Shown here: positions 36,445-45,038 of the stretch, piece by piece
How the letters are laid out: each line of letters opens with the position of its first letter
How positions within the stretch are numbered: position 1 is the first letter of the stretch
From: CAYNWT01 sp964450955
GTDB taxonomy: Bacteria; Planctomycetota; Planctomycetia; Planctomycetales; Planctomycetaceae
Reading direction: 5' to 3'
DNA: 64,000 nucleotides
Assembly (NCBI GenBank): GCA_964450955.1
Contig: CAYVFI010000013.1
Span: 83,340-147,339, forward strand
The notes under the pieces: model-generated
Told to the model about the DNA's origin: nothing
Databases searched by the model: none
Seen by the model: only the letters and a program-made list of their open reading frames with translations
Made by a program: the position numbers and the translations under genes

Positions 36445-38349
36445 ATGAGCGTTCGAATTTTGCTTCTTGCTTTTGTGTGTGTCGGATCCGTGTCGGCCGG
36501 TGTCGGGGACGTTCAGATTCGGACGAACCACGTCTGGTATCCGGGAGAACTTGCGTTCTCAACATTCGAACGGCTCCAGACAACGCAGGCGGCGTTGTAC
36601 AAACACGTTGTCGGCCATGACCCGCAATCGGAAGAAGACCGCGTGCTGGCCGCCTGGTTATGGCGGAACACTCACTTCTGGCACGGTGAACAGGGCGTTG
36701 AAGATCTGCTCGGAACCGGTTTCGAAGACAAAGAATACAAACTGGTCACTCGCGATTATTGGACCGGCCTCTTCGCGCATGGGTTCGGCCTGTGCGGAAC
36801 ATCGCACGCGCAATGGACTGCGGAAATGGAAGCCCTGCTGGGCCACAACCGGGCGCGGGTGATTGGGGTTTCTGATCACAATTCGTTTGAAGTATTTCTG
36901 CAGGGCGGAGCCTATGGGGTCGGGCGTTGGGCAATGCTGGACCACGATGTCTCGACAGTCGTGTTCGACGATGCATCCAAACGGCTTCTGTCGATTCGGG
37001 AGCTTGTTGACAACCTGGCAAAACACACAGCCGACCCAACGGCAAAAAAGCAGCGAGGCTGGATGGTGTGTGGTCTGTACCCGGACGATGCGAAAGGCTT
37101 CAATTCATATAAGTGGGCCGAGTACCTGGCGGGCTATGCCGGGCCACCGCCGATGGTTCATCTGCGTCGAGGTGAATCGCTTCGGCGATATCTGCGACCG
37201 GGGCTCGAAGACGGAAAGACGTTCGTTTTCTGGGGGCGCAACTACAACTCGGGCGACGTACCAGGCCCGGCTCGCGGACGCACTTGGGTCAACCAGCCGG
37301 AGAAGATGTTCAAAACGAAAAACGGATCCGGAAGCAAACGCGGCCGCGCGCGGTTTGCGAACGCGGTTTACACCTATCGCCCCGATTTCAAATCGACCGA
37401 CTATCGCGAAGGCGTCATCAGCGAAACCGATGATCAAGTGACCTTCGAATTTACGACGCCTTACATCATCGCAGCAACACCAGCCTCCGACGAAGCGTGG
37501 GCAATCTACCAACCGGGTTGCCGCAACGGGCTTGTTATCAGCGGCAGCGGCGTTTTAGCGTCGCTGTCTACTGATCGAGGTCAGACGTGGACACGGCCGG
37601 CCAGCATCGATGGGCAACTGGACCTGACAGACTCCGCAAAAGGCCGACGCCAATACTGGCTGCGCTTACATGCGGGTCGAGAAACGCTGGCGGACGCGGA
37701 GCTGGAAATAAAAACCGTTTGTCAGATGAACTCATCGGTCGTTCCGCGACTAACGGACAATGGTTCGCAAGTCGAACTCAAAACATCCAACCGCGCATTG
37801 GTCAGCGCGGGACCTAATCTGCAACAGGCGGCCGCTCACATTGTTAATGGGGCAATTGGAACCTCAAGCGTCACACTACAGGTCAGCACACCGCGCGGTG
37901 AAGCGGCCACGACAGTCTACGCGGCCGCCCATGTGAGGTCGGGCATCCCGCCGCTGCCCACCATCAACTACAAAGTGGACTACTCAACAGATCGAGGCGA
38001 AACCTGGAAGCCGGTTGTTGAGAACTGGAACATCCCTCGGCGCGGGATTGAGCCCGAGGACTTCTGGTCGCAAAGTCTGAGCTGGGGATCGCGCGAAGTT
38101 TCACCTGCCACTCGCACGCCGGTTCAGGTTCGTTTCCAAAACGACGCCGGCAAGCGATACGAGCGAGCCGAAATGCACCTTGGCTACAAGACTCAGGCAC
38201 AAGACCACACGAAAGTCACGTTTTCCTGGCAAGACGATTCGGGCGAACGGGAGCACTCAGCGATAATTAAAGATGGATCGACAGTTCAGTTTCCGACAGG
38301 TTCCAACACGACAACCCGATGGGTTCAGTTTGACGTGGTCGCGCCCTAG
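36445..38349 (+). CDS. secreted transglutaminase-like protein
   Basis: 634 residues with signal peptide MSVRILLLAFVCVGSVSAG. The middle (about 90-175) has the triad pattern of the transglutaminase-like/papain-like fold: Cys in GLCGTSHAQW, His in DHNSFEVFL and Asp in WAMLDHD. The C-terminal third is beta-rich with sialidase-like strings (STDRGQTWTRPAS, YSTDRGETWKPV). Likely a periplasmic peptidase or amidase-like enzyme acting on cell-surface material; catalytic activity is an inference from the motif order. Confidence 0.72.
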   Translation: MSVRILLLAFVCVGSVSAGVGDVQIRTNHVWYPGELAFSTFERLQTTQAALYKHVVGHDPQSEEDRVLAAWLWRNTHFWHGEQGVEDLLGTGFEDKEYKLVTRDYWTGLFAHGFGLCGTSHAQWTAEMEALLGHNRARVIGVSDHNSFEVFLQGGAYGVGRWAMLDHDVSTVVFDDASKRLLSIRELVDNLAKHTADPTAKKQRGWMVCGLYPDDAKGFNSYKWAEYLAGYAGPPPMVHLRRGESLRRYLRPGLEDGKTFVFWGRNYNSGDVPGPARGRTWVNQPEKMFKTKNGSGSKRGRARFANAVYTYRPDFKSTDYREGVISETDDQVTFEFTTPYIIAATPASDEAWAIYQPGCRNGLVISGSGVLASLSTDRGQTWTRPASIDGQLDLTDSAKGRRQYWLRLHAGRETLADAELEIKTVCQMNSSVVPRLTDNGSQVELKTSNRALVSAGPNLQQAAAHIVNGAIGTSSVTLQVSTPRGEAATTVYAAAHVRSGIPPLPTINYKVDYSTDRGETWKPVVENWNIPRRGIEPEDFWSQSLSWGSREVSPATRTPVQVRFQNDAGKRYERAEMHLGYKTQAQDHTKVTFSWQDDSGEREHSAIIKDGSTVQFPTGSNTTTRWVQFDVVAP

Positions 38350-38499
38350 CAGTCCGACCGGCGTACAATGCATCGCGATCGCATAAGTCGTTTTGGAATA
38401 GGCTGGGTAAGGACTCTGATCGGTTGGTTCTGCGGTAGGTGTGTTCATCTGCGGCGTTTTCACACTGGTTCTACTCGCGCGGTTGGTTAAGCTCGCAGT

Positions 38500-39417
38500 A
38501 TGACGTCTGTATTTGGTCGAAAATCTGAAGCCCCGATGGAGGACCCGACGGCTCTTGCCCGGTTTGGCCGGCTGGAGTTGGTTGCGCGGTTGGTGGTGGA
38601 GGGGTTCATTATTGGGCAGCACAAGAGCCCGTATAAAGGGGCGAGTGTTGAGTTTGTCGAACACCGGCAGTACTACCCGGGCGACGAGATTCGTCACATT
38701 GACTGGCGGGCTTATGGGAAGACCGGCAAGTACTACATCAAAGAATTTGAAGACGAAACGAACCTGCGGTGTTACATGCTGGTCGATGCGTCCGGCAGCA
38801 TGGGTTACGGTCAGAGCACGTTGACGAAGTTTGAGTACGCGCGGGTGTTTGCTGCGGCGCTGGGGCATTTGTTGTTGAACCAGCGGGATGCTGTGGGGCT
38901 GCACACGTTTGATACGGAACTGCGAGGCCATGTGCGGCCTTCGGCCAGTCCCACAAACTTCAAACGGATGCTGGACATTCTGGAACAGACCGAAGTGGGC
39001 GGCGAAACCAGTTTGAGTTCTGTCGTGGACACGGTGGTTCCGACGCTGAAACGACGCAGTCTGGTGTGTCTGTTTAGCGACTGTTTCGACAAACTTGGTT
39101 CTTTAACAACGTTGCTGCAAAGATTGCGGCACGCGAATCATGACGTCGTGATGTTTCAGATTGTGGCTCCGGAAGAAGAAGATTTTCCGTTTAGTCGCCC
39201 CACGCAGTTTCGCAACCTCGAACGCGAAGGTCATCACCTTCTTACTGATCCGAATAAGTTGCGCGAACATTATCTGGAACAGTATGCGGCATTCTGCGAA
39301 GGTATCGACAAAGTGTGCGGCTCTGTGGGCGTTGACCACGTGAAAATCCTGACCAACCAACCGTTCCATGAAACGCTCGGCCAATGGCTTGATTCGCGGG
39401 CTCGTCGCAAACGTTAG
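38500..39417 (+). CDS. DUF58 domain protein (vWA-like)
   Basis: 305 residues; an ATG 36 nt downstream is also possible. The DUF58 core is clear: VEFVEHRQYYPGDEIRHIDWRAYGKTGK, and the MIDAS-like VDASGSMGYG. The later part has SLVCLFSDCFD. These proteins usually act with MoxR AAA+ ATPases in maturation of surface or enzyme complexes; no moxR gene is within reach here, so its partner is elsewhere. Confidence 0.92.
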   Translation: MTSVFGRKSEAPMEDPTALARFGRLELVARLVVEGFIIGQHKSPYKGASVEFVEHRQYYPGDEIRHIDWRAYGKTGKYYIKEFEDETNLRCYMLVDASGSMGYGQSTLTKFEYARVFAAALGHLLLNQRDAVGLHTFDTELRGHVRPSASPTNFKRMLDILEQTEVGGETSLSSVVDTVVPTLKRRSLVCLFSDCFDKLGSLTTLLQRLRHANHDVVMFQIVAPEEEDFPFSRPTQFRNLEREGHHLLTDPNKLREHYLEQYAAFCEGIDKVCGSVGVDHVKILTNQPFHETLGQWLDSRARRKR

Positions 39418-39519
39418 AACACAGTCGCGGCGAGTGTGCAGGGGCAGGGCTTCATCCCGAACACATGATCTGTCGATACCCCTTTAAGCTCATCCTCTGG
39501 AAAACTTTAGAACGTAAGC

Positions 39520-40671
39520 ATGGACGGCAACGACGTACAGAACGCAGGTCAGACGCCAGAATCAACCCCGGATCCGAAGGCGCTTGACGAACTTAGAGAC
39601 GCCATCGACAAGGTCGATCGCCGGCTGGTTTCGATACTCAACGAACGCGCCGATTTGGTTGTTAAGGTTGGTGAGTTCAAACGCGGAACCGGGACTCCGA
39701 TTTACGCTCCGCACCGTGAAGCTGCCGTTCTGGACAAGGTTCTTGGCCTGAACCAGGGGCCGCTGGCACCACGCACAATCGAAGCCGTTTACCGCGAACT
39801 CATGAGCGGCAGTTTTCATCTGGAACAACCGCTGCGTATTGGTTACCAGGGACCGACCGGGAGCTTTAGCCACGTCGCGGCCGTTTCGCACTTTGGTTCC
39901 AGTGTCGAATACGAAGACCTTCGCGCGATTGAGGGTGTATTTATTGAGGTTGCTCAGGGGCGAGTAGACTATGGATTGGTTCCGATTGAAAATTCGATGG
40001 GTGGTGGTAGCGGCGAGACGATGGACGCGTTCGCGCGGCATCATCACCTGCTGAATGTGTACGCTGAAGTTCAGTTGGAAGTGAACCGTTGTTTGCTTGC
40101 GAACTGCGAACCCAAGGAAGTGAAGCGGATTTACGTGAGCCCCGTTGGTGCGTCACTTTGTCGGCAATGGCTGGCGACGCAGTATCCACAGGTTGAAATT
40201 AAAGCGTCCGCAAACAGTGCGGCCGCTGTTATCGCAGCCAGTGAAGACGCGAAGGCCAGTCCGGGGCAGGGCGTGGCCGCCATTGGCAGTTTACTGGCTG
40301 GTGAAATTCACGGCCTGCACGCGCTGTTCGAGCACATTGAAGACCAGCCCAATAACATTACCCGGTTCCTGATTCTGTCGAAGCAGGAAGCCAACATGTC
40401 GGGAGAAGACAAGACGTCCATCATGTTCACAACCGACGACCGGCCAGGTGCCCTGGTCAACGTGCTGACTGTGTTTGAAAAAGCGAAGATCAACCTGACG
40501 CACATCGACAAACGCCCCAGCGGTCGAGTGAACTGGGAGTACAAGTTTTTCATTGACGCGATTGGTCACAGCGAAGACAAGAACTTTGAATCAACCGTGG
40601 CCGAAGCCGGCGCGCTTTGTAAAGAGATGACGGTGCTGGGCAGCTATCCCCGCAGCAAGCGAGTGTTGTAG
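39520..40671 (+). CDS. pheA: bifunctional chorismate mutase / prephenate dehydratase
   Basis: Converts chorismate to prephenate and then phenylpyruvate, the phenylalanine branch. 383 residues: AroQ-type mutase about 20-100 (LDELRDAIDKVDRRLVSILN), prephenate dehydratase about 105-285 (YQGPTGSFSHVAA, IENSMGG, ITRFLIL), and ACT regulatory domain about 290-380 (TDDRPGALVNVLTVF, DKRPSGRVNWEY). The ACT motif implies Phe feedback inhibition. Monocistronic by appearance. Confidence 0.97.
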   Translation: MDGNDVQNAGQTPESTPDPKALDELRDAIDKVDRRLVSILNERADLVVKVGEFKRGTGTPIYAPHREAAVLDKVLGLNQGPLAPRTIEAVYRELMSGSFHLEQPLRIGYQGPTGSFSHVAAVSHFGSSVEYEDLRAIEGVFIEVAQGRVDYGLVPIENSMGGGSGETMDAFARHHHLLNVYAEVQLEVNRCLLANCEPKEVKRIYVSPVGASLCRQWLATQYPQVEIKASANSAAAVIAASEDAKASPGQGVAAIGSLLAGEIHGLHALFEHIEDQPNNITRFLILSKQEANMSGEDKTSIMFTTDDRPGALVNVLTVFEKAKINLTHIDKRPSGRVNWEYKFFIDAIGHSEDKNFESTVAEAGALCKEMTVLGSYPRSKRVL

Positions 40672-40785
40672 TTCGGCACGCTCGGGTTTGAATTGCTTTG
40701 GGCGTGCGTCTGCGTAGGCTCTTTTCCGAGGGCGTGTGAGAAAGAGTCGCTCAACTAAAAGGGGCACGGTGACTTGCGTGCACGG

Positions 40786-41145
40786 TCATTCTTCGACCGC
40801 TGTCACGGTGATGGACTGCGGGGTTGTAGAGCATGCTGGTCCGTATGTGCTGATGTTGTTCGCATCATGGTTTGAATACAGCGTGTGAGGACCGGGGGGG
40901 ATTACGGCTTGCCATTTCCTGTTGTCGATAGTCAGGGACACGGGCGTCTCGGATTTTATATCGATTGACCAGGCTTCGCCGACCCACAGAAAGTCGGGTC
41001 TGACAGATGCAGAGACCCTGACCTGCAGCCCGCTCTGAACCGTAACAGGAATTGCGGTTCGCCGGGCTTCTCGGAGAGCGGGTTCAAGAAGGCACGCGGT
41101 AAGGAAAGCCAGTCCGCAGCCAGCGAAGAAGGCAAGCGTTTTCAT
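40786..41145 (-). CDS. hypothetical exported protein
   Basis: 119 residues. The N-terminal hydrophobic segment MKTLAFFAGCGLAFLTACLLE contains Cys near a signal-like cut, so it may be a lipoprotein, though the lipobox (FLTAC) is weak. The rest is a small beta-sandwich (VQSGLQVRVSASVRPD, VIPPGPHTLYSNHD). It lies 5 bp downstream of dapB on the same strand and may be co-transcribed. No family recognised. Confidence 0.65.
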   Translation of the reverse strand: MKTLAFFAGCGLAFLTACLLEPALREARRTAIPVTVQSGLQVRVSASVRPDFLWVGEAWSIDIKSETPVSLTIDNRKWQAVIPPGPHTLYSNHDANNISTYGPACSTTPQSITVTAVEE

Positions 41146-41150
41146 TTACC

Positions 41151-41951
41151 CTACAGCCCAAGTACGTCGTTCATTCCGTACAGGCCGGGGCCCTGGGTGA
41201 CGGCGAACTTGGCTGCGGTTAGAGCACCGTAGGCGTAGCTGTCGCGGGTGTGGCCTTTGACGCTGAGGTCGATGGTTTCGCCCATCAGGCCGAACACGAT
41301 GGTGTGTTCGCCGACGTTGTCGCCGGTTCGGAGCGCGTGGTAGCCGATCTCGTTGTGTGGGCGTTCGCCGGGTCGTCCTTCGCGGCCATGAATATGATTG
41401 GTTTGTCCCATTTCGTCGGCGACAATTTGGCCGAAGCGCAGAGCGGTTCCGCTGGGAGCGTCTTCTTTGAACCGGTGGTGGCGTTCGATGACTTCGACAT
41501 CGACGCCAGCAGGATTGTCTTTGAGAGCCCTGGCGGCTTCGCGAACCAGTTTCATAGTGAGGTTGACTGCGAGGCTCATGCTGGGAGCGAACACGACGGC
41601 TGTTTCCTGAGCCGCGGCCTGGACTTCAGCGATTTGTTTCTCTGTGAGTCCCGTGGTTGCTGCGACCAGCGGGATTTTGCGTTCCGCGCAGATGGGGGCG
41701 ATTGCCATGAGACCGTCGGGAGTCGAGAAATCGATGACGACGTCTGCCGGGCAATCCAGTTGTCCGGAGAGCGGGAGCGCGATGTTGCCGAGGCCGGCGA
41801 GTTCGCCTGCATCGGAACCGAGCAGGGGTGATTCTGCCCAGTCCAGTGCGGCCACAACTTTGAAGTTTTCGTCGGCGTGGCCCAGAGCAACAACGCGGCG
41901 ACCCATGCGGCCTCCGGCTCCGTTGACCGCAAGCTTGTAGGTTTCTGCCAT
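41151..41951 (-). CDS. dapB: 4-hydroxy-tetrahydrodipicolinate reductase
   Basis: Reduces the DapA product to tetrahydrodipicolinate for lysine and meso-DAP synthesis. 266 residues from ATG 41951; the frame is open for 93 more codons upstream but there it only shadows the end of gltA. The nucleotide site is NGAGGRMGRR, with DFSTPDG, and the catalytic motif EVIERHHRFKEDAPSGTA carries the His-His and Lys. The substrate-contact GTALRFG follows. It starts 10 bp after the gltA stop, so the two form an operon. Confidence 0.96.
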   Translation of the reverse strand: MAETYKLAVNGAGGRMGRRVVALGHADENFKVVAALDWAESPLLGSDAGELAGLGNIALPLSGQLDCPADVVIDFSTPDGLMAIAPICAERKIPLVAATTGLTEKQIAEVQAAAQETAVVFAPSMSLAVNLTMKLVREAARALKDNPAGVDVEVIERHHRFKEDAPSGTALRFGQIVADEMGQTNHIHGREGRPGERPHNEIGYHALRTGDNVGEHTIVFGLMGETIDLSVKGHTRDSYAYGALTAAKFAVTQGPGLYGMNDVLGL

Positions 41952-41961
41952 GGTTTCGTTA

Positions 41962-43230
41962 CTACCTGTCGCTGGATGGAACGTAGTCGCGAACTTCAGG
42001 GCCGGTGTAGACCTGACGCGGACGACCAATGCGGCCACCTTCGTCGCGAAGTTCTTTCCAGTGCGCAATCCAGCCGGGCAGGCGGCCGAGTGCAAACATG
42101 ACGGTAAACATGTTTGTCGGGATGCCCATCGCTCGGTACAGGATGCCGCTGTAGAAGTCGACGTTCGGGTACAGCTTGCGTTCGACGAAGTACGAATCTT
42201 CCAGAGCGACTTCTTCCAGCTTCTTGGCAATGTCCAGAAGCGGATCGTTGATGCCCAGGTCTTCCAGAACCTCGTCGCACATCCCCTTGAGGATCTTCGC
42301 GCGAGGGTCGAAGTTTTTGTAGACGCGGTGACCGAAGCCCATCAGGCGGAAGCCGTCGTCCTTGTCCTTCGCCATCTTGACGTATTTCTTGTAGTCGGCC
42401 CCGTCGTTGGCGATCATCGTCAGCATCTCGATGACCTTCTGGTTGGCTCCACCGTGAAGCGGGCCCCACAGGGCGTAGATGCCGGCCGCGATACTGGCGA
42501 AGATGTTGGCGTGACTGCTACCCACAAGTCGCACGGTCGATGTGCTGCAGTTTTGTTCGTGATCAGCGTGCAGGATGAGTAGCATCTGCAGCGCGCGTTC
42601 GAGAACCGGATTGACTTCGTAGTCTTCCGTCGGAACTGCAAACATCATGTGCATGAAGTTGCCGCAGTACGACAGGTTGTTGCGAGGGTACATGGGCGGT
42701 TGGCCCATGGAGTTCTTGTAAGCGTGTGCGGCCAGGGTTTTTACTTTGGCCAGCAGACGTACGATGTTGAGATCGACGTCTTTGTCTTCGATTTCCGGGT
42801 AGTAGGTCGACAGCGAACCGACCATGCTGGCCAGAATCGCCATTGGGTGACCGGTCGCCGGCACGCCCTCGAAGAACTTCTTCATGTCTTCGTGGACCAT
42901 GCTGTGGTAGGTCAGGTCGTCACGAAACTTTTGGAGTTCGGTCGGGTTCGGAAGTTCGCCATACAGCAGCAGCCAGGCGACTTCAACGAAGTCCGACTTT
43001 TCAGCAAGCTGTTCAATCGGGTACCCGCGGTACGTCAGAATGCCCTTGTCGCCGTCAATGAACGTAATCCCGCTCTCGCAGGAACCCGTACTGGTGAATC
43101 CCGGGTCCAGCGTGATGATGCCGGCTTGAGAGCGCAGCTTCTTGATATCGATTCCACGATCACCAGACGAACCCTCCACGATCGGGAATTCGTGCGTCTG
43201 ATCGTCAACTGTTAGCTTCGCCGTGCCCAT
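41962..43230 (-). CDS. gltA: citrate synthase
   Basis: Condenses acetyl-CoA and oxaloacetate. 422 residues from ATG 43230, with AAGGA six bases upstream. Landmarks: LDPGFTSTGSCES and ITFIDGDKGILTYRGYPIEQLA near the N-terminus; the active-site His in WGPLHGGANQ; and GFGHRVYKNFDPRAKILK with the second His and the following Asp. N-terminal beta-extension and length fit type II (hexameric, NADH-sensitive) enzymes. Upstream gene of gltA-dapB. Confidence 0.97.
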   Translation of the reverse strand: MGTAKLTVDDQTHEFPIVEGSSGDRGIDIKKLRSQAGIITLDPGFTSTGSCESGITFIDGDKGILTYRGYPIEQLAEKSDFVEVAWLLLYGELPNPTELQKFRDDLTYHSMVHEDMKKFFEGVPATGHPMAILASMVGSLSTYYPEIEDKDVDLNIVRLLAKVKTLAAHAYKNSMGQPPMYPRNNLSYCGNFMHMMFAVPTEDYEVNPVLERALQMLLILHADHEQNCSTSTVRLVGSSHANIFASIAAGIYALWGPLHGGANQKVIEMLTMIANDGADYKKYVKMAKDKDDGFRLMGFGHRVYKNFDPRAKILKGMCDEVLEDLGINDPLLDIAKKLEEVALEDSYFVERKLYPNVDFYSGILYRAMGIPTNMFTVMFALGRLPGWIAHWKELRDEGGRIGRPRQVYTGPEVRDYVPSSDR

Positions 43231-43629
43231 CTCTGGTCCTTGTTCAGCCTGACGCATGTTCCTGTGTGCAGGTTTGCGTTGTGCTGCGATCGCGGTTGGA
43301 ACTTATGTGTCTAACATACCGGTTAGCCCTCGGTTCGTAAAACGAACCTCGACCGTGTCGCTGCCGTCTCAGCATAATATTAGGCTGTCGGGCCCGTTTG
43401 TCCGAGAGTTCACAATTTGTCTGAGGCTGGAACCGGCTTGATCGTCTGATCGAATACAGTTTTTGCCACGGGCAGAGCGGCTGGTGCAGCCCTTGATGCC
43501 CAAAGGCCCCAAAGGGCGGGTCAGGGTGCTGTGATCCACCACTGCGGCCCGCCCACGAGCATCAGGTCCAACCGGGCCACGCCCGACAATCTTAGTCAGC
43601 TCACCTACCGGCTACCGATCGAACGGATT
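43231..43629. other. intergenic region upstream of gltA
   Basis: About 400 bases between the gltA start and the tandem repeat next to the L,D-transpeptidase gene. Nothing coding is evident. It must contain the gltA promoter; none is convincing by eye. Confidence 0.5.
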
Positions 43630-43697
43630 GTTCGTTAGGGCCGAATGTTCCTACGGGCCGAATGTTCCTAAGGGCCGAATGTTCGTTAGCGCCGGAT
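43630..43697. repeat. 17-bp tandem repeat, four copies
   Basis: Units 43630-43646, 43647-43663, 43664-43680 and 43681-43697 each resemble GTTCNTANGGGCCGAAT. The last copy is the most diverged and includes the stop codon of the L,D-transpeptidase gene. Confidence 0.9.
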
Positions 43698-44891
43698 CAT
43701 TACGGTGGAGCCTTCGGTCAGTAGATCAAAGACTTCGGCGATGTCGTTGGTGTTGAGACGGATGCAGCCTTTGGATTCGGCTTTGCCAATGGATCCGGGG
43801 TCGATGGTGCCGTGGATGCCGTAGCCGTCGCCAAGTCCCAGCCAGAATTCGCCCAGCGGGTTAGTTGGGTCATCGCCGTCTACGCTTCCGCCTTCAGGCG
43901 GGTAGTAAGTTGGGTTCTCCAGTTTGGAACCGACTTTGAATTCGCCAATCGGTGTCGACTGGCCTTTGCCGATTCCAATTTTATAGCTGCGAACGTAGTA
44001 ACCGTGTGCGTGAACGGTGAGTTCGAAGTCGCTCAGGTCAACGACTGCTCCAAACGGGCCGCGAATGACCTTCAGCTTCGAACCAGCTCGAACGCGGCCA
44101 GGTGAAACGTTGTTCAAACGGGCCAGGTAAGTCCACGGGACTTTGTACTCAGCAGCGATTTTGGCCAGCGTATCGCCTGACTTGACGACGTAGGGTTCCA
44201 TGTAGTGCGGTTGGGCCGCAGCGTAGATGGACTTTGCCGTGTGCTGGATGCGATCACGGAAGAACTCGCGGTTCGCCGGTTCGTACCAGTACAGCGTCGA
44301 AAGGTCCCGATGCGCGGTGAGGTAATCGTTTTCGTCGAGTAGGAAGTCAATCTTGTTTAGCTTCGCGCGGAGTTCGGCGCTTATTTGTGACGCTGGTGGC
44401 GGTGGTGGGTTTGATGTCTGCGGTTGTGTGCGTGTTGATGAAGCGGCGATGTCGGGCGTTGGATTGGTTGGTTGGCTGAGGTCGGCGAATTCGGAGGTGT
44501 CAAAGCCCGTTGTGTCTGGTTCGAACGCAGCTTGTTTGATGTGTTGGTTCGCCGCGGCGGTTACGGCAGCAGGGCTGGTTGCCTGTGACTGGTCAAACAC
44601 GTCCATAAGGTCGTCGGGATTCAGGTCGTCGACGTCGGGTTCGAACTGTTGCGGCTTGATGTCCGGAAGTCCGTACGCACCAGCGCCGGCGTCAGTTATT
44701 GAGCTGATGGCCGTGTTGTTGGCGTCATCGCTGGTTGTGGTTTGTGTGCCAACGCTTCCTGTTGGGACATCAACTATTTCGAACGGCCGCCATCCGGACT
44801 CCCAGAGGAAGAACGCGGCAATGCCGACGACAACAACTGTTGGAACAAACCATGAGCGCTGTTTAGGGCGCGAGTACCGATCGGCCATCAT
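43686..44891 (-). CDS. LysM / L,D-transpeptidase
   Basis: 401 residues, anchored by a TM segment at about 15-30 (FVPTVVVVGIAAFFLW). A long low-complexity acidic linker leads to a LysM module about 230-280 (VKSGDTLAKIAAEYKVPW). The YkuD catalytic domain is C-terminal, with HGT and the active-site SKGCIRL near residue 375. It would form or exchange 3-3 crosslinks or attach proteins in peptidoglycan. This agrees with planctomycetes having peptidoglycan and with dapB nearby, though they are separate units. Confidence 0.93.
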   Translation of the reverse strand: MMADRYSRPKQRSWFVPTVVVVGIAAFFLWESGWRPFEIVDVPTGSVGTQTTTSDDANNTAISSITDAGAGAYGLPDIKPQQFEPDVDDLNPDDLMDVFDQSQATSPAAVTAAANQHIKQAAFEPDTTGFDTSEFADLSQPTNPTPDIAASSTRTQPQTSNPPPPPASQISAELRAKLNKIDFLLDENDYLTAHRDLSTLYWYEPANREFFRDRIQHTAKSIYAAAQPHYMEPYVVKSGDTLAKIAAEYKVPWTYLARLNNVSPGRVRAGSKLKVIRGPFGAVVDLSDFELTVHAHGYYVRSYKIGIGKGQSTPIGEFKVGSKLENPTYYPPEGGSVDGDDPTNPLGEFWLGLGDGYGIHGTIDPGSIGKAESKGCIRLNTNDIAEVFDLLTEGSTVMIRR

Positions 44892-45038
44892 CCTTGATAT
44901 CCGGTCAGAAAAATTGGGGCGGGTGAAAGAGAAAACGAAGTTTATCAGAACCCCAAAAACGCAGCGATAAGAGTATTGTTCTGCTGGAAGTGTCTTGCCA
45001 GTAAAGGGTTACGACAACGGTCGCGTTGCCGGCGGGTG

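Noticed and set aside
41952..42230. Longer dapB start
   Set aside because: The extra codons overlap gltA in another frame and are not DapB-like.
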